From assembly GCF_007993755.1 (NCBI RefSeq), contig NZ_CP042467.1, forward strand, positions 5,604,001 through 5,668,000: a stretch of DNA of 64,000 bases, read 5' to 3'. Shown piece after piece: positions 7,668-18,600 of this stretch. The notes below the pieces were generated by a model. That model saw only the letters and a list, made by a program, of their open reading frames with translations. It did not search any database and had not been told where the DNA came from. This stretch comes from Microvenator marinus. GTDB lineage: Bacteria; Myxococcota_A; Bradymonadia; Bradymonadales; Bradymonadaceae. The first letter of the stretch is position 1. Each line of letters starts with the position of its first letter. Position numbers and translations under genes: made by a program.

Positions 7668-9860
7668 ATGTGGGCAAAGGCCTCGCTTCTGGCGATGGTG
7701 ATTCTTTTGGGATGCGGCGATGAAACGTCGGGAACACCGCCGGAGTGCGTGGGTGAAGATTGCACGCCGGATTTCTGCGGGAACGGCGTGTTGGACGCGA
7801 TTGAGACCGACGTGGACTGTGGCGGAGAGCTTTGCGACGCCTGTGATATCGGAAAACGATGTATCTCCGCGACCGACTGTGAGTCTGGGCTCTGTCCGGT
7901 TGGAAGGTGTCTAGACCCAAACGCGCCTGAGCCTGCATGTACGAGCCCCGATGATTGCTCGAGCGGGATTTGCCTTGGTGGACAATGCCAGCCCTCGCGA
8001 TGTGATGACGAGCGCCTGAACGGCTCGGAGACGGATGTCGATTGTGGAGGACTGACGTGTGACGGGTGTTCAGTGGGGCTTCGGTGCGAAGCAGACCCCG
8101 ATTGTGCGAGCGATATCTGCCTCAACGGGTTCTGCAGGAATGACCGTTGTGGTGACGGGCAAATCAATGAGGATGAGGTGTGTGATGATGGCAATCGGCA
8201 AGACGGTGACACGTGTTCGGCGGATTGCAGCGAGGTCACGTGTCGGGTAGGTGCGGACTTGTTGACCATCCAAGATGGCCTTAGTGCAGGCTGTCCGGTG
8301 ATCGTGCTCGGGGCGGGTGAGTTTTCAGAAAACCTCGTCATCGAACAACCCGTAGAATTGGTAGGGCAGGGGGCCGAAGAGACCCGAATCACGGCCTCTG
8401 GAATTGGAACCGTGGTGGATGTGCGCGCATCCGGTGTGATTCTGAGCAACTTGAGTGTGAGCGGCGGAGAAGGACCGGAGGGCGCCGGAATCAAGGTGGC
8501 TGCGGGTGCCGAGCTCCTCATCCAGGGCGGGGTCGTCGAAAACAACCTCGCGTACGAGCGCGGGGCGGGGATTCTCGTCTTGGGGCAACTTTCTATGGTC
8601 GATAGCAAGGTGCGTGGAAATCGCCTCGAGGGAAGTACTGAGGGCGTAGGCGGAGCTGGTGTGTTTGCGGAGGGTGCGACGCTCGACTTCGAAAACGTGG
8701 AGGTTCGAGAAAACACGATTGAACTCACGGGAGTTGTTTCGGCCTCCGGTGCCGGGCTCTATCTTGCGCAAGCTCAGTTCGGAGCTGAGGGCCTCAGCCT
8801 CGAAGACAATACGATCAACGTGCTCGAAGCGCCGGCAGAGCCGATGAGTTTAGGAGGCGCAGCCTTAGCGGCCGTGGAGTCCCAGATTCTTGTCCCAACC
8901 GGATTTGTCGCCTCCGGAAACTCAATTCAAGGCGTGACGGGGGAAGGGGGCGCAGAAGGTATCGTCATCTGGGCTCAAGATAGTTCCTTGGTCATCATCG
9001 ACGGACTCATTCAAGATACTCAAATGGCGGTGGAAGGGATGGATTTGAGAGGGGTTGCAATCTCAGGAAGCGGTGAGCTCGAGCTCAGCGGAACGACTTT
9101 GGAAAACTCCACACTCGCAGACACAGGCGTGGTGGCCGGACACATTTTTTGGAGTGGAAACGCCGATCTCGCGAATGTGTACATGCGGGCTCCATCTGGA
9201 ACCTGGAGCTCGGCCGAGTCTCTCGGACTCTACATGGTGCTCGTAGAAGGGGATTTTGGTGCACCCGGCCTAAACCTCATCGGGTCGGATATAGCTTCCA
9301 ATTCAGCGGATGGGAGCGTTTTCAGGCTAGAAGCCGAAAGTGAAGACGCGACGACCTTTGTGCAGCGAAGCTCTATAGCGGGACCTGCGGCCGGCTATGT
9401 GTCTGCCGGCGCAGATCTACTTTTGGACTTTGAAAACTCGACCGTGGCCGCCGGGATTGGACTCGTGGGTCCGGGGAGCGCTGTGGTTCGGCTGAGAAAC
9501 GCCACCGTGGTCGGTGGACTGCAGCTAGACGCTGGTCAAAACGCTCAGGTGGCCAACTCAATTGTCGACGCTGAGCAGGCTTGTGTGGCTGCCGACGGTG
9601 CAATTGTCTCGCTCGGATTTAATCTCTTTACGGGAACGGGTTGCCCGAACAACAACGATCTAGCTGTTGCGGACGCCAACCTCTTGCCGCTGGGCTATGT
9701 AGATTCTGAAACGGCGACATTTGAGCCGGAGGCGTTTTCATTGGCCGTGAATGCGGGCAACCCAACCGGTTGTGCGGGTATCGATGGAGAGATTCTCACG
9801 GTGGATCAGCGTGGTGTGCTGCGCGAGAACCGCTGTGATATTGGCGCTCACGAGAAATGA
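7668..9860 (+). CDS. Cys-rich lipoprotein with parallel beta-helix
   Basis: Predicted surface lipoprotein, 730 aa, unknown function. It has a signal peptide with lipobox VILLGC, then repeated Cys-rich modules of the type TDVDCGG.C..C and a DUF4215-like module (GDGQINEDEVCDDGN). From about residue 190 onward a long right-handed parallel beta-helix is suggested by recurring short Gly/Asn/Val repeats such as GAGIKVAAGAELLIQGGVVENN. The end resembles choice-of-anchor/pectate-lyase-like proteins (DQRGVLRENRCDIGAHE). ATG at 7668 was chosen because the signal peptide begins there. It is divergent from puuD, so the two share a promoter region of about 50 bases. Confidence 0.85.
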   Translation: MWAKASLLAMVILLGCGDETSGTPPECVGEDCTPDFCGNGVLDAIETDVDCGGELCDACDIGKRCISATDCESGLCPVGRCLDPNAPEPACTSPDDCSSGICLGGQCQPSRCDDERLNGSETDVDCGGLTCDGCSVGLRCEADPDCASDICLNGFCRNDRCGDGQINEDEVCDDGNRQDGDTCSADCSEVTCRVGADLLTIQDGLSAGCPVIVLGAGEFSENLVIEQPVELVGQGAEETRITASGIGTVVDVRASGVILSNLSVSGGEGPEGAGIKVAAGAELLIQGGVVENNLAYERGAGILVLGQLSMVDSKVRGNRLEGSTEGVGGAGVFAEGATLDFENVEVRENTIELTGVVSASGAGLYLAQAQFGAEGLSLEDNTINVLEAPAEPMSLGGAALAAVESQILVPTGFVASGNSIQGVTGEGGAEGIVIWAQDSSLVIIDGLIQDTQMAVEGMDLRGVAISGSGELELSGTTLENSTLADTGVVAGHIFWSGNADLANVYMRAPSGTWSSAESLGLYMVLVEGDFGAPGLNLIGSDIASNSADGSVFRLEAESEDATTFVQRSSIAGPAAGYVSAGADLLLDFENSTVAAGIGLVGPGSAVVRLRNATVVGGLQLDAGQNAQVANSIVDAEQACVAADGAIVSLGFNLFTGTGCPNNNDLAVADANLLPLGYVDSETATFEPEAFSLAVNAGNPTGCAGIDGEILTVDQRGVLRENRCDIGAHEK

Positions 9861-9863
9861 AGG

Positions 9864-11036
9864 TCAGGCAAGTTTCTTTCTGAGCTCTATAACCTCAACT
9901 GCGTGTCCTTGCGCGGTTTCGTGGTCTCCAATGCCTGTCTCGGCACGCATATGCCACTTCTCAAATGCCAAACGAATCAGAAGTTTATTGCGTTTGGTGA
10001 CCTTCATATAGTCCGAGAACTTCCCTCCGAGCAGCAGCTTCCATTCTCGCCACACTCTGCGCCTTGCCGGTAGCAGGAACTCCAGATCCTCTTCCTTAAC
10101 GATAGAGCGGTCTTCTGTACTCAAGTACTCCTTGATGAGTTTGGATTCGTGTCTGAGGGCGAACGCTGCGGTGACAAGCATCGCGATGAAGAAGGGGACA
10201 TTGACCACGAGTGCTTGGAGAGGAATTCTCAAGAATAGGGCTTCGACGCCACTCTCAACACCTGCCATGAAGATCCGCCCAACGGAGTTCCAGACGAAGT
10301 GGACGAACATCGCGAGCGCCATCGAAGCCATCAATATGATGTATCTAAGACCACCCCTTCGCATGACTCTGAAGGCGCCGAGTCCAGCACCGAAAATTGC
10401 CGAGTACGCCGCATGGGAGCCTACCCCCGAGACGATTCCACGCATCCAAAAAGTCACTATGATGCTATCGGAGCGAACGTAATAGAGAATGTTTTCGATG
10501 GTCGCGAAGCCTAGCCCAGCCAAAGCTCCATAGACCACGCCGTCCAACACATTGTCGAAGTGTTTTGGGAACATCACGTAAATCAAGACTAGCGCGAATC
10601 CTTTGGTGATTTCCTCGAAAAGAGGCGCCGAGAGGCTCGCGGTGAGTTGACCTACCATCATAGGGTCTTGAACAAAGGCCGAGAAGACTCCCCTCGAGAA
10701 CTCGTTTCCTATTATCGAAAGCCCCGTTGACGCGACAGCCCCCCATAAGAATGCCGCGGCCAGCAATGGCCAAGGTTCTTGCTCATTGCGGTCAATCCAG
10801 ACGTAAAAGAGTGCGTATGGTGCACAAATGAGGAAGGCAAGGAACGTCGCGATAACGAACTTCAGTGGTGCTGAAGTAAACTCGAACCAGAGTGTCGTGG
10901 ATACTGAGAGCAGCCCAATGACCCCGAAGATAAGCGTCAGACAACCACCACATCCAAGGGCCACCTGGCGCCCGGTTTCCGGCTTCTTCTTTCCCATGGC
11001 AATCGCCATTGTGCTGGGTGCTTTTTGCTCCCCCAT
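9864..11036 (-). CDS. PrsW-family intramembrane metalloprotease
   Basis: Polytopic membrane protein of 390 aa with the PrsW/CAAX-type glutamic motif: APLFEEITKG (E141-E142, K145), ATIENILYY (E181), a histidine in GVGSHAAYS (H208) and FVHFVWN (H246). These are the residues expected for the metal-dependent protease. PrsW in Bacillus makes the first cut in an anti-sigma factor, but no sigma/anti-sigma pair is adjacent here, so the substrate is unknown. The C-terminal cytoplasmic tail of about 100 aa is charged. Start ATG 11036 has GGAGG close upstream. It converges on the beta-helix lipoprotein, three bases apart. Confidence 0.85.
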   Translation of the reverse strand: MGEQKAPSTMAIAMGKKKPETGRQVALGCGGCLTLIFGVIGLLSVSTTLWFEFTSAPLKFVIATFLAFLICAPYALFYVWIDRNEQEPWPLLAAAFLWGAVASTGLSIIGNEFSRGVFSAFVQDPMMVGQLTASLSAPLFEEITKGFALVLIYVMFPKHFDNVLDGVVYGALAGLGFATIENILYYVRSDSIIVTFWMRGIVSGVGSHAAYSAIFGAGLGAFRVMRRGGLRYIILMASMALAMFVHFVWNSVGRIFMAGVESGVEALFLRIPLQALVVNVPFFIAMLVTAAFALRHESKLIKEYLSTEDRSIVKEEDLEFLLPARRRVWREWKLLLGGKFSDYMKVTKRNKLLIRLAFEKWHMRAETGIGDHETAQGHAVEVIELRKKLA

Positions 11037-11110
11037 AAGTCCTCCGAGAGTTGCTAGGTTGTGAGGTGAACTTAGCCGCGTTCGCGCGTTCTGGATAGTG
11101 ATTTTCGTTT

Positions 11111-12010
11111 CTATTTCAGAGCTATGGTGGCCAAGGCCTGACCGAGGTTCCTGAGCTCAGGTGTCATCGGGTGGCCGGTCTTCCAAACGAGCCTGAACAT
11201 ATCCACCAGCGGCTCCGTGTCTGAAAATACGCGCTTAAGCTTTCGTGCCTTGAGCTCCGGCTGCACGAAATAAAGCGGCAAGACTCCCACCCCTTTGCCC
11301 TCCAAAATCCTGAATTTTGCGGCGCTAATCGTTCCCAGATGTTCGCGTCGGCCAAACGTCCATTCTTCCTGCGGAGGCCGGACCTCTTGAAAATAACGAA
11401 AGAGGGGAAGCTCTGGGTGGACATCGATAAGCGTATGCGACTTGGCGTGTTCAGGCTTGGTGAACTCAACGGATTTGAGTAGTTGCGGCCGCGCCACAAA
11501 CGCGTAGCGCTCAGGATGCAATGCTGCGGTGCTCAGCCCGTGATGGGTTAGGCGTGCGCTTGTGATTGCGGCATCGATGTTCCCGCCCAAGACCTGCGAA
11601 ATCAGCGATTCCGAGTCACCGAATACGAGGTCGATATGGCGATTCGGCTCTTCAAGGTTCAAAGGCGTCAGCGCCGGGACAAGCCAGCTATTGCCGAGCT
11701 CGTAGCGCGTACCGACAGTGAGCGTAAATGGGGCTTGAGCACCTTCTCCGCGTGCCACACGATAGACTTCCTGCGCTTGACTCATCAGCTTTTGCGCAAC
11801 CGGAAGGAGGCGACGGCCTGCGGCCGAGAGCTCGACCGTGCGAGTGGTTCGGTGAAAGAGGGTTTCGTTGAGTTGGGATTCTAGGCGCGTGATTCGATCG
11901 CTAAACGCCGACGGCGAAATCGCAAGTTCGTCCGCAGCCTGCCGGAAATTCAGGTAGTGTGCGGCTCTTTCAAAACAGCGGATCGATTCAAGGTCTAGAT
12001 GAGGTGTCAT
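11111..12010 (-). CDS. LysR-family transcriptional regulator
   Basis: 299-aa DNA-binding regulator. The N-terminal winged helix-turn-helix (about residues 5-65) reads AAHYLNFRQAADELAISPSA followed by RITRLESQLNETLFHRTTR, the classic LTTR pattern. A LysR substrate-binding domain follows. It is divergent from the lipoprotein gene at 12108, with a 97-base gap where its operator would normally lie, so that gene is a candidate target. The effector is not predictable. Confidence 0.92.
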   Translation of the reverse strand: MTPHLDLESIRCFERAAHYLNFRQAADELAISPSAFSDRITRLESQLNETLFHRTTRTVELSAAGRRLLPVAQKLMSQAQEVYRVARGEGAQAPFTLTVGTRYELGNSWLVPALTPLNLEEPNRHIDLVFGDSESLISQVLGGNIDAAITSARLTHHGLSTAALHPERYAFVARPQLLKSVEFTKPEHAKSHTLIDVHPELPLFRYFQEVRPPQEEWTFGRREHLGTISAAKFRILEGKGVGVLPLYFVQPELKARKLKRVFSDTEPLVDMFRLVWKTGHPMTPELRNLGQALATIALK

Positions 12011-12107
12011 TGTTCGTCAATGGTGAATAATAGTGTTCTGATAATACCGATTGTTGGGACTATTGCCATTCTCTATTCTTCATTGGCAATCACAAAGGAG
12101 GTTGAAG

Positions 12108-13502
12108 ATGAAGAAAAATGTATTTTGGATAGTGAGTTTGGGGCTCGTTGGGTGTGTGGACCTTGAGAAGGAACCCTCGTCCTGGAGCCAGATTGAGGAG
12201 CCTACACCAAATCTTCCGGTCAACGAACCTGTTCAGACGCCAAACGAGACTCCTCCCGCCCCTGTCGAAGTGGCCTCTTGCACAGGGGCCGAGCTCCTCG
12301 AAGTTCGACCGGACTCCGTGCTCAAGGTCTTTCCTGATGGGTCAACGCAGACGTTACTCTCGTTCGGCGAGGAGTCCCAGAACTATGTGAACTCTTGGGA
12401 GAGCTATGGCGACACTCAGGTGCTTGTCTTGAGCACCTATTCGGGAGAAGAGGCGTTGACGAGGGTGATTCAGGTCACTGGTGGTGGCATTGAGGTTGTT
12501 GCTGAGCTCGAGACTTACCCGCGGGGTGTCCATCTCGGAGAAGACGGATTCTCAATCGACAACGGTGACGGAAGTTCGACAGTGATCGAAGCGGGTGTTC
12601 GGCGAAGCGTCTCTGCGTATGTTTCCTCGGGGCCAATCGATGGGCACGTCCTTGTCCGGGACCGAGTTGATGAGTGGGATCCTCAGGTGAAGTTCAAATG
12701 GTTGAACGTCTCGACTGGTGCTGAGCGACCGGTTCCAGAGCCTAGACCGTATTCATTGAAGCACGTCAAAGGCGGAGTCTTCTTTCAAACGTCGGATGAT
12801 GGGCTCATCATTTCTCGGCCCAACGAAGACGTGCGACTCGGAAGCCCGACTCAAGGTGAAGGGGATATCTACGGCGCCACAACCTCGCAGAACCGAGAGT
12901 GGCTCCACTTTCAACAAGAGGGAGGCGTGTATACCTTGGTGGACGTGAAATCCGAGCAGATCCATCGATTCGCCCTCGAGGATTTCAACGGGAACTGGTC
13001 TCGGGAGCTTTTCGTGGCAGACGACGGCGAACTGAGCATCAACGTCACGGCTGATGGCATGTCTCATGCCGAGGTTTCGAGTGATTTTGGGCAGACCTGG
13101 GAGCCTGTTGGAGCGCCTATGAATGCCGAGCACGAAGGGTTCATGCATAGCCTCGTGCCCCAGAAAAATGGCGAGAATATGGTGCTGACCAATATCTGGG
13201 TCGGCTACGGCTACTACCTGAACGAAATCCAATTCGTGCGAGACGGTGAAGTCTTGGACCAAATCCCAGCGTATGAGTTCTATACCGGCGGAGCGTATGG
13301 AATCAGCGATGCCCTGAGCATCTCGGACGACGGAGGATGTGTGGTGTTTTGGCGCTATACTGAGCCAGTCCCATCTCCGTTTTCGCCTGAAGCACGTCAC
13401 GAATTGGTGATGTTCGACTTCGCCAGTTCAGAGGCGAGCGTCCTGAGGACGGGAACCGTGTTCCAGCAACACTCAGGACGCCTCAAATTCCTGCCACGAT
13501 GA
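12108..13502 (+). CDS. predicted lipoprotein, possibly beta-propeller
   Basis: 464-aa protein of unknown function. Start ATG 12108 is fixed by a strong AAAGGAGG eight bases upstream and by the signal peptide MKKNVFWIVSLGLVGC, whose Cys is the lipid anchor. A Pro-rich linker follows. The rest is rich in short beta-strand pairs (for example DFGQTWEPVG, a BNR/Asp-box-like motif SSDFGQTWEP), which suggests a propeller. It converges on the next gene with two bases between the stops. The divergent LysR gene may control it. Confidence 0.75.
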   Translation: MKKNVFWIVSLGLVGCVDLEKEPSSWSQIEEPTPNLPVNEPVQTPNETPPAPVEVASCTGAELLEVRPDSVLKVFPDGSTQTLLSFGEESQNYVNSWESYGDTQVLVLSTYSGEEALTRVIQVTGGGIEVVAELETYPRGVHLGEDGFSIDNGDGSSTVIEAGVRRSVSAYVSSGPIDGHVLVRDRVDEWDPQVKFKWLNVSTGAERPVPEPRPYSLKHVKGGVFFQTSDDGLIISRPNEDVRLGSPTQGEGDIYGATTSQNREWLHFQQEGGVYTLVDVKSEQIHRFALEDFNGNWSRELFVADDGELSINVTADGMSHAEVSSDFGQTWEPVGAPMNAEHEGFMHSLVPQKNGENMVLTNIWVGYGYYLNEIQFVRDGEVLDQIPAYEFYTGGAYGISDALSISDDGGCVVFWRYTEPVPSPFSPEARHELVMFDFASSEASVLRTGTVFQQHSGRLKFLPR

Positions 13503-13504
13503 AC

Positions 13505-15535
13505 TCAGTAGATGCGCACGACGTAGGAGTTGGTGAATTCAGCCGGAGTCTCGGACTCGGGCTCGAGCATTTGATCAGTCGTCGCGTATGCCGCAAATTG
13601 GCCGCTTCTTGCCAGTGATGCGGCAAAGTGAGGGCTGTCCGTGTCGAACGCGTCTACAACGCGCTGGGCGAGCCCGTGATTGGACCAACGATAGTCGGCA
13701 CCGTAGTTGATGGCGTAGGTTTCTTGAGTGGTGTTATCCCAGACGTAGAGCTGCCAGAGACTGGCTACACCTGTTGGGCCGTCGGTTACGACGAGGTTCG
13801 TTGCAAGTGACGTGTAGAGCGCCCACCTTCCGTCCGCTGAGATACCAAGGGCGTTACTTTGCGCGTCTGGAAGTCCTTCCGCCGAGGTTGTAATGCGGGT
13901 ATTCGTGCCGTTGGCTCCGTCCCAAAAGTAGACTTGTCTAGAGTCGAAGGCGTTCGCTGAGCCGTCCAAGGGGCACTGAGTGTGGAAGAGCGCGAGTTCG
14001 CCGCTATCGTCCAAGAATGGTGCGCCAGAGCCTGCTGTACGCGTCGTTCCTGGACAAGGATTACCGTCTGTCAGAACGCTTAGACGCTGAACCGTCTTGG
14101 TCGTGAGGTCTTTGGCGTAGGAGTGGAAGTTTTCCACCGTGATGTCCGGGTCCACGATGTTTCTTGCAGCTGCCGACCAACCCATGAAATTGCCGTTTGC
14201 AGAAATGGTTGGGGTGAACGAGTTACTTCCCCAATAGAATTCATTGTACTCGTCCTCAGCGTTTAGGTCGGCAATGGAGAGATCTTGGTTGGAGCGATTG
14301 TAGCGATAGATAGTGAATTCAGCAGTTGCATCCACTGCCGAGAGATACCTACGACGTGTCGTGAAGAGGAGGATGTTTCCATCTCCAGAAAGGGCGACAT
14401 CTGCACCCATCGAAGGGTTACACTCCGAGCAGAATTCGGTGATTTGCTCGATCGCACCGTCTTCTAAGGTGTAGACGAACATCTCTACGTTATCTGGTGT
14501 GGTAGCCTCCATCGTCAGGTTCGTGGCCCCTGAAGCAAAGGCGACCGTCTGGCCGTCCGAGCTGATTTGGATGCTTCCAGCATTACCATCGGCGGGTCCG
14601 TTGAGACCGTTGGTCAAGAGTCGGGTTTCGCCGGTTTCAAGATCTTTCCAGAAGGCGTTTCGGACCACGTTTTCGGTGTCGTACGTGTCGGACGTGAGGT
14701 TGGTCGCAGTCGAGAGGAAGGCTACGTATCGCCCATTATCACTCACTACCGGTGTATAGACGTGGCCGTTAGGCTCGGAGCCATCTGTTGCAACACCGAT
14801 TTTCCAAACAGGGGGTGTATCGGTGATTTCAATAGTTACGTCGTCAATAGCAAACCCATCATAGGCAGTATCTGCAGATGAAACCGTGTGTTGGATGACA
14901 CCCTGATGGTCTGAATCGCGCGCCATATCAATGAGCGCGGTCACAGAAACAGTTTGAGGTGTGTCCCAGTTTTCGGCCGTGAATACTAGTTCTGTGGCAT
15001 CCAGTGAGATTTCTGCATCGGGGGTCAGAGTGACAGTCACGGTGTCGCACGGAATGTCGCCGAGGCTGACTTCGTAAGTGACTGGATCTCCACCCTCGTT
15101 GGCGGTCCCTGAGACTTCACTTATGACGAATGATGGCGCGTCGGTGACACAAACACATGCGGCGTCTTGACATACTTGGCCTTCGCCACAGGCTTCACCT
15201 GCGTTGTTGCCGGCGCAATCGGCGCTTGCCCCACAGAACGCTGCATCGGTCTGCGGGTCTATACACGCCCCGTCGCATGCAACCTGTCCTTCATCGCACT
15301 GCACTGCACACGCGCCGTCCACACATGACTCGCCCGCCGCGCAAGCATTTCCACAAGTTCCACAATTGTCGGTGGTGGTGGGGTCCACGCATTGGTCCGT
15401 ACAGAGCAGCTCGCCCGCGTCACATTCCAAATTGTTTTCAGGCTCTTCGATTTCGAAGCCTTGCGGACTGTTGTCGTCGCCGCAAGCTGCGGCGATCGGA
15501 AGTGCTGCCAATAAGAGAAATAGTACTCGTTTCAT
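13505..15535 (-). CDS. Cys-rich lipoprotein with Calx-beta-like and TolB-like propeller regions
   Basis: 676-aa predicted lipoprotein. The start at 15535 (MKRVLFLL) is preferred over ATG 15541 because AGG lies at good spacing only for the inner ATG. The lipobox is PIAAAC. After it come Cys-rich modules typical of myxobacterial surface proteins (CDAGELLCTDQCVDP, CGTCGNACAAGE). Then there is a domain with NEGGDPVTYEVSL resembling Calx-beta/Ig-like folds, and a C-terminal propeller with repeated ISADGRWALYTS / VSDNGRYVAFLS motifs, as in PD40/TolB repeats. It probably binds something at the cell surface; no catalytic residues are evident. Confidence 0.82.
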   Translation of the reverse strand: MKRVLFLLLAALPIAAACGDDNSPQGFEIEEPENNLECDAGELLCTDQCVDPTTTDNCGTCGNACAAGESCVDGACAVQCDEGQVACDGACIDPQTDAAFCGASADCAGNNAGEACGEGQVCQDAACVCVTDAPSFVISEVSGTANEGGDPVTYEVSLGDIPCDTVTVTLTPDAEISLDATELVFTAENWDTPQTVSVTALIDMARDSDHQGVIQHTVSSADTAYDGFAIDDVTIEITDTPPVWKIGVATDGSEPNGHVYTPVVSDNGRYVAFLSTATNLTSDTYDTENVVRNAFWKDLETGETRLLTNGLNGPADGNAGSIQISSDGQTVAFASGATNLTMEATTPDNVEMFVYTLEDGAIEQITEFCSECNPSMGADVALSGDGNILLFTTRRRYLSAVDATAEFTIYRYNRSNQDLSIADLNAEDEYNEFYWGSNSFTPTISANGNFMGWSAAARNIVDPDITVENFHSYAKDLTTKTVQRLSVLTDGNPCPGTTRTAGSGAPFLDDSGELALFHTQCPLDGSANAFDSRQVYFWDGANGTNTRITTSAEGLPDAQSNALGISADGRWALYTSLATNLVVTDGPTGVASLWQLYVWDNTTQETYAINYGADYRWSNHGLAQRVVDAFDTDSPHFAASLARSGQFAAYATTDQMLEPESETPAEFTNSYVVRIY

Positions 15536-15557
15536 GTCCATACCTGGGAGGAGAGGG

Positions 15558-15578
15558 AAAAAAGGCCGGCAAGCCGGC
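15558..15578 (-). terminator. Rho-independent terminator behind the 1041-aa lipoprotein gene
   Basis: On the minus strand the hairpin GCCGGCTTGCCGGC is followed directly by C and six T residues. It lies about 80 bases after the stop of the gene ending at 15658 and before the start of the next gene in the same direction, so it should separate the two transcripts. Confidence 0.75.
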
Positions 15579-15657
15579 ACACAATCTCTAAAAAGTGTTT
15601 GAGTTCCCGCAGGGTAATGGATTTTTTTGGGTTTGTCTTTGGAAACTTGTGCCCGAG

Positions 15658-18600
15658 TTATGGGCCGCTTGTACTTTCCGTCAACGCGCGACGAGCACCC
15701 TGAACAATGCCGGCTTCGAGCGCCCGGTCAAGGAGGGCTGGGTCGTTCAAATCGGCGCCGGGTGGCGCAATCTCCAGCCAAGCGCTTAGCGTACCCAGAT
15801 ACGTGTCCATTGCCACAGCTTGAACTGCTGGAGATTTTGGAGCCGTGAATCGTTCAACGAGGTGAGACAACCCGTAGAAGCCGTCCTCGCCACCCACCGC
15901 AGTAGCCGAGTAGTAGTCGATGGTCGCATCGACCACCATGGCAATGCTCGTGGTAAACGCATGTCCTCCAGTGTCCATGCTCAACCCGTATTCAATCTCA
16001 CGCCTGATATCCTCCATGTCCGTCCATTCAAATGCCGTGTGCATCTGGCCGAGCGCGAGGTAGGGCTGACCAGGTTGGTCGAATCCCGAGAAGATGTCCT
16101 GCCACAAGTAGGGGAAAGGCTCAGGAATGGTGCCGCCCAGAATTCCCGCGAGGCGCTCTTCGAGGGCGAGGTGTGCCGTCAAAGCATCTCGTTCCTGGAA
16201 GAGTTGGTGAACCTCTTGAATCTGGTCGCGAATCGGCAGTGCGATTTCGAGCGGCGGACAGCTCGGAAGGCCGCTCAGACCTCCGCAGGGCCTCATTCTA
16301 ATCTCCGCACGTTCACCGTCGTGTCTCAGGATTGCTGTCACAGGCCTTGGTCCATTCACACTCTCAAAATTCTCGGCAGTGATGGTTACCTTCTCTCCAT
16401 TGGACGTCTCTCCGTCTACATTCCAGAGCCAATCTGCGGGTTCGATAGTATCCGCATTGCAGGCCTGACGGGAGACAGAGGCAGTGAGTTCAAAGGACTG
16501 CGTGAGCTGGGACTCAGGAATCCAGAGGATGTCGCCATCCCTCGTTCCCAAATCTTGAGGGGAGTTGATGCCGATTCGTTTTCCGGTCTCGTCGATCTGA
16601 ATCTCAACTTCGTCGCGTCGCGAGTTACCATCGGCGTCTCGAACCTCCATGCTCAGAGTGACAGGACCGCTTGGACACGCTCGAAAACTCACGCCTGTGG
16701 AACCATTTCCTTCGGTCAAAGGGTTGCTCTCTAGCTGCTCACCGTCGAGCTCCCAAATCACCTCGCCGGGGGTGCTTTGGATCCAGTAGCGACCGGTGGC
16801 GAAAGTGGAATATCCCTCTGGTAAGTGCGCGCCGGCGAGCGGTGTTTGAATCTCGGCATCGAGGCGGACCTTCTTGACTTCAAATCCGCCTGAGATTTGT
16901 GAGGTTGGATGTACATTGCCCAGCAATACCCAGAACGAAGCCGTTTCGCCTGCCTCGAGCGAAATGAACTCCGATGTCTTTGGTGAACAACCGGGTCCCT
17001 GCCTGTAGATGGCGATTTGACCACCTGGGCCGAGCGTAGGTTCGATGGCCCAAGATTCGGCCTCGGTCTGAGCCTTGAACACCAGCTCGAAAGGTTGGGC
17101 TGAATTCGCCGCAATATTCTGGGAGTGCGAGATTTCTGCGTCTTCGACTTCGATCGTGTCCACGTGATCCCAGTTTGCGAATCGTTCGCACGCTTGATGC
17201 GACGCGTCGAGTGGTTCAAAGCCCTCGTAGAACTGGTTTCTCAGATACTCCCAAACCAAGGTCGGTAGGTTGAAGTCTTCGGCGCTGAGATAGCCAGATA
17301 GCCCTTCATAATCGTTTTCGAAGGCAAAATCTTGGTAGACTTCGAGTCCTTTCCCGAGCTTTCTCGCGAGGAAGATCCAGAAGTCTTGTGACTGATAGTC
17401 TTCGGGGTCTGCGATGATATTGTCTCTGAAGAGCGGGACTCGCACCGAAAGTGGAGAGCGATGGGGATCCCGCGCCGCGAGCCCGAGGGACGATTCTTGT
17501 GAAGCGACAGCTGTTCCCTCGAGGAAGAACGGGTCTACCGCAACGCCGGGGTTCATCATGAATTGGGTTGCGTGAAAGAGTTCGTGAGTGCCCACAAGCC
17601 CCATGCGGTGTTCATAGTCGAGCTTAGTGATGTTGGATGTCGTACTGATTGAATAGTCTGAGCGGTTGCTTGACCACGCCTCAAAAACGACGCGATTTCC
17701 GATGGCCCGTACCAGACGGCTGATTCCATGAGTAGCTGGGTCCTTGTCTCGTGAGCGCGAAAACTGATCCGCGAGCTTGAACGCAATGGTTTCGGGAGTA
17801 TCCGTGCTAGCGGCGGTCACTTCGTACGCCTTCCCATTGACCTCAATTCGGAATTTCTCCAGCGACTCAACGGACTGAATCTCGAAGTGCGGCGCGCGTT
17901 GGGGGCGCTTCCACACGCATGTCTTGGCTGCACCAGTGAGTACATTGTAGCGACCACGAACCATCTTGCCTTCCTCGTCGTAGTTGCAGAGCTTCGTGGG
18001 GCGTAGAAGCGAACGCGTGCGTACGCCCCTGAGGTAGAGTTTGGGTTGGCCTCCGAATGTGGTTCGAAGTAGCGGTGGTGGGTATCCGGCGTCCTGAAAC
18101 TTTTGGTAGGCGTCAACCATGAGCCAGTTGAAGGCTTCAGCAGTTTCGTAGTCGCAGTCACCGTAGTCTTCGCGTTCGCAATTGATCTCAAAACCACCTT
18201 GAAGCTCTTGACGCCGTTCTGCAGCCTCAGACTCCAGCGGTCTTGTAAACCACTCACCTTCACCTAAAACAAACGCCGTCGGGATCTCAAGTAGGCCGAA
18301 AATTGTGGTTTCAACGTACCCGTTTGAAACCTCGTAACCTTCCACGATTTCCCAGTGTTCATCAGCCTCTCCGTCGTCGAGCGCCTGGTCGGCGACCCAA
18401 ACGTCGTGGTCGCGAGACATCCAAAAAGCCACAACGAGGTTTTCCGGGTCTGCCCCGGATGGCAGTGGTATTCGGATTCGGAACGCACCTTCTGTGGTCC
18501 ATCGGCGTTCTGCGGCTTGAAATTCGTAGTGAGGGCTCACTTCAACGAGTGGTTCGGGCAGTGGAGGGAGCTTCGATTCGGAGTGTCTCAACTCTACCTC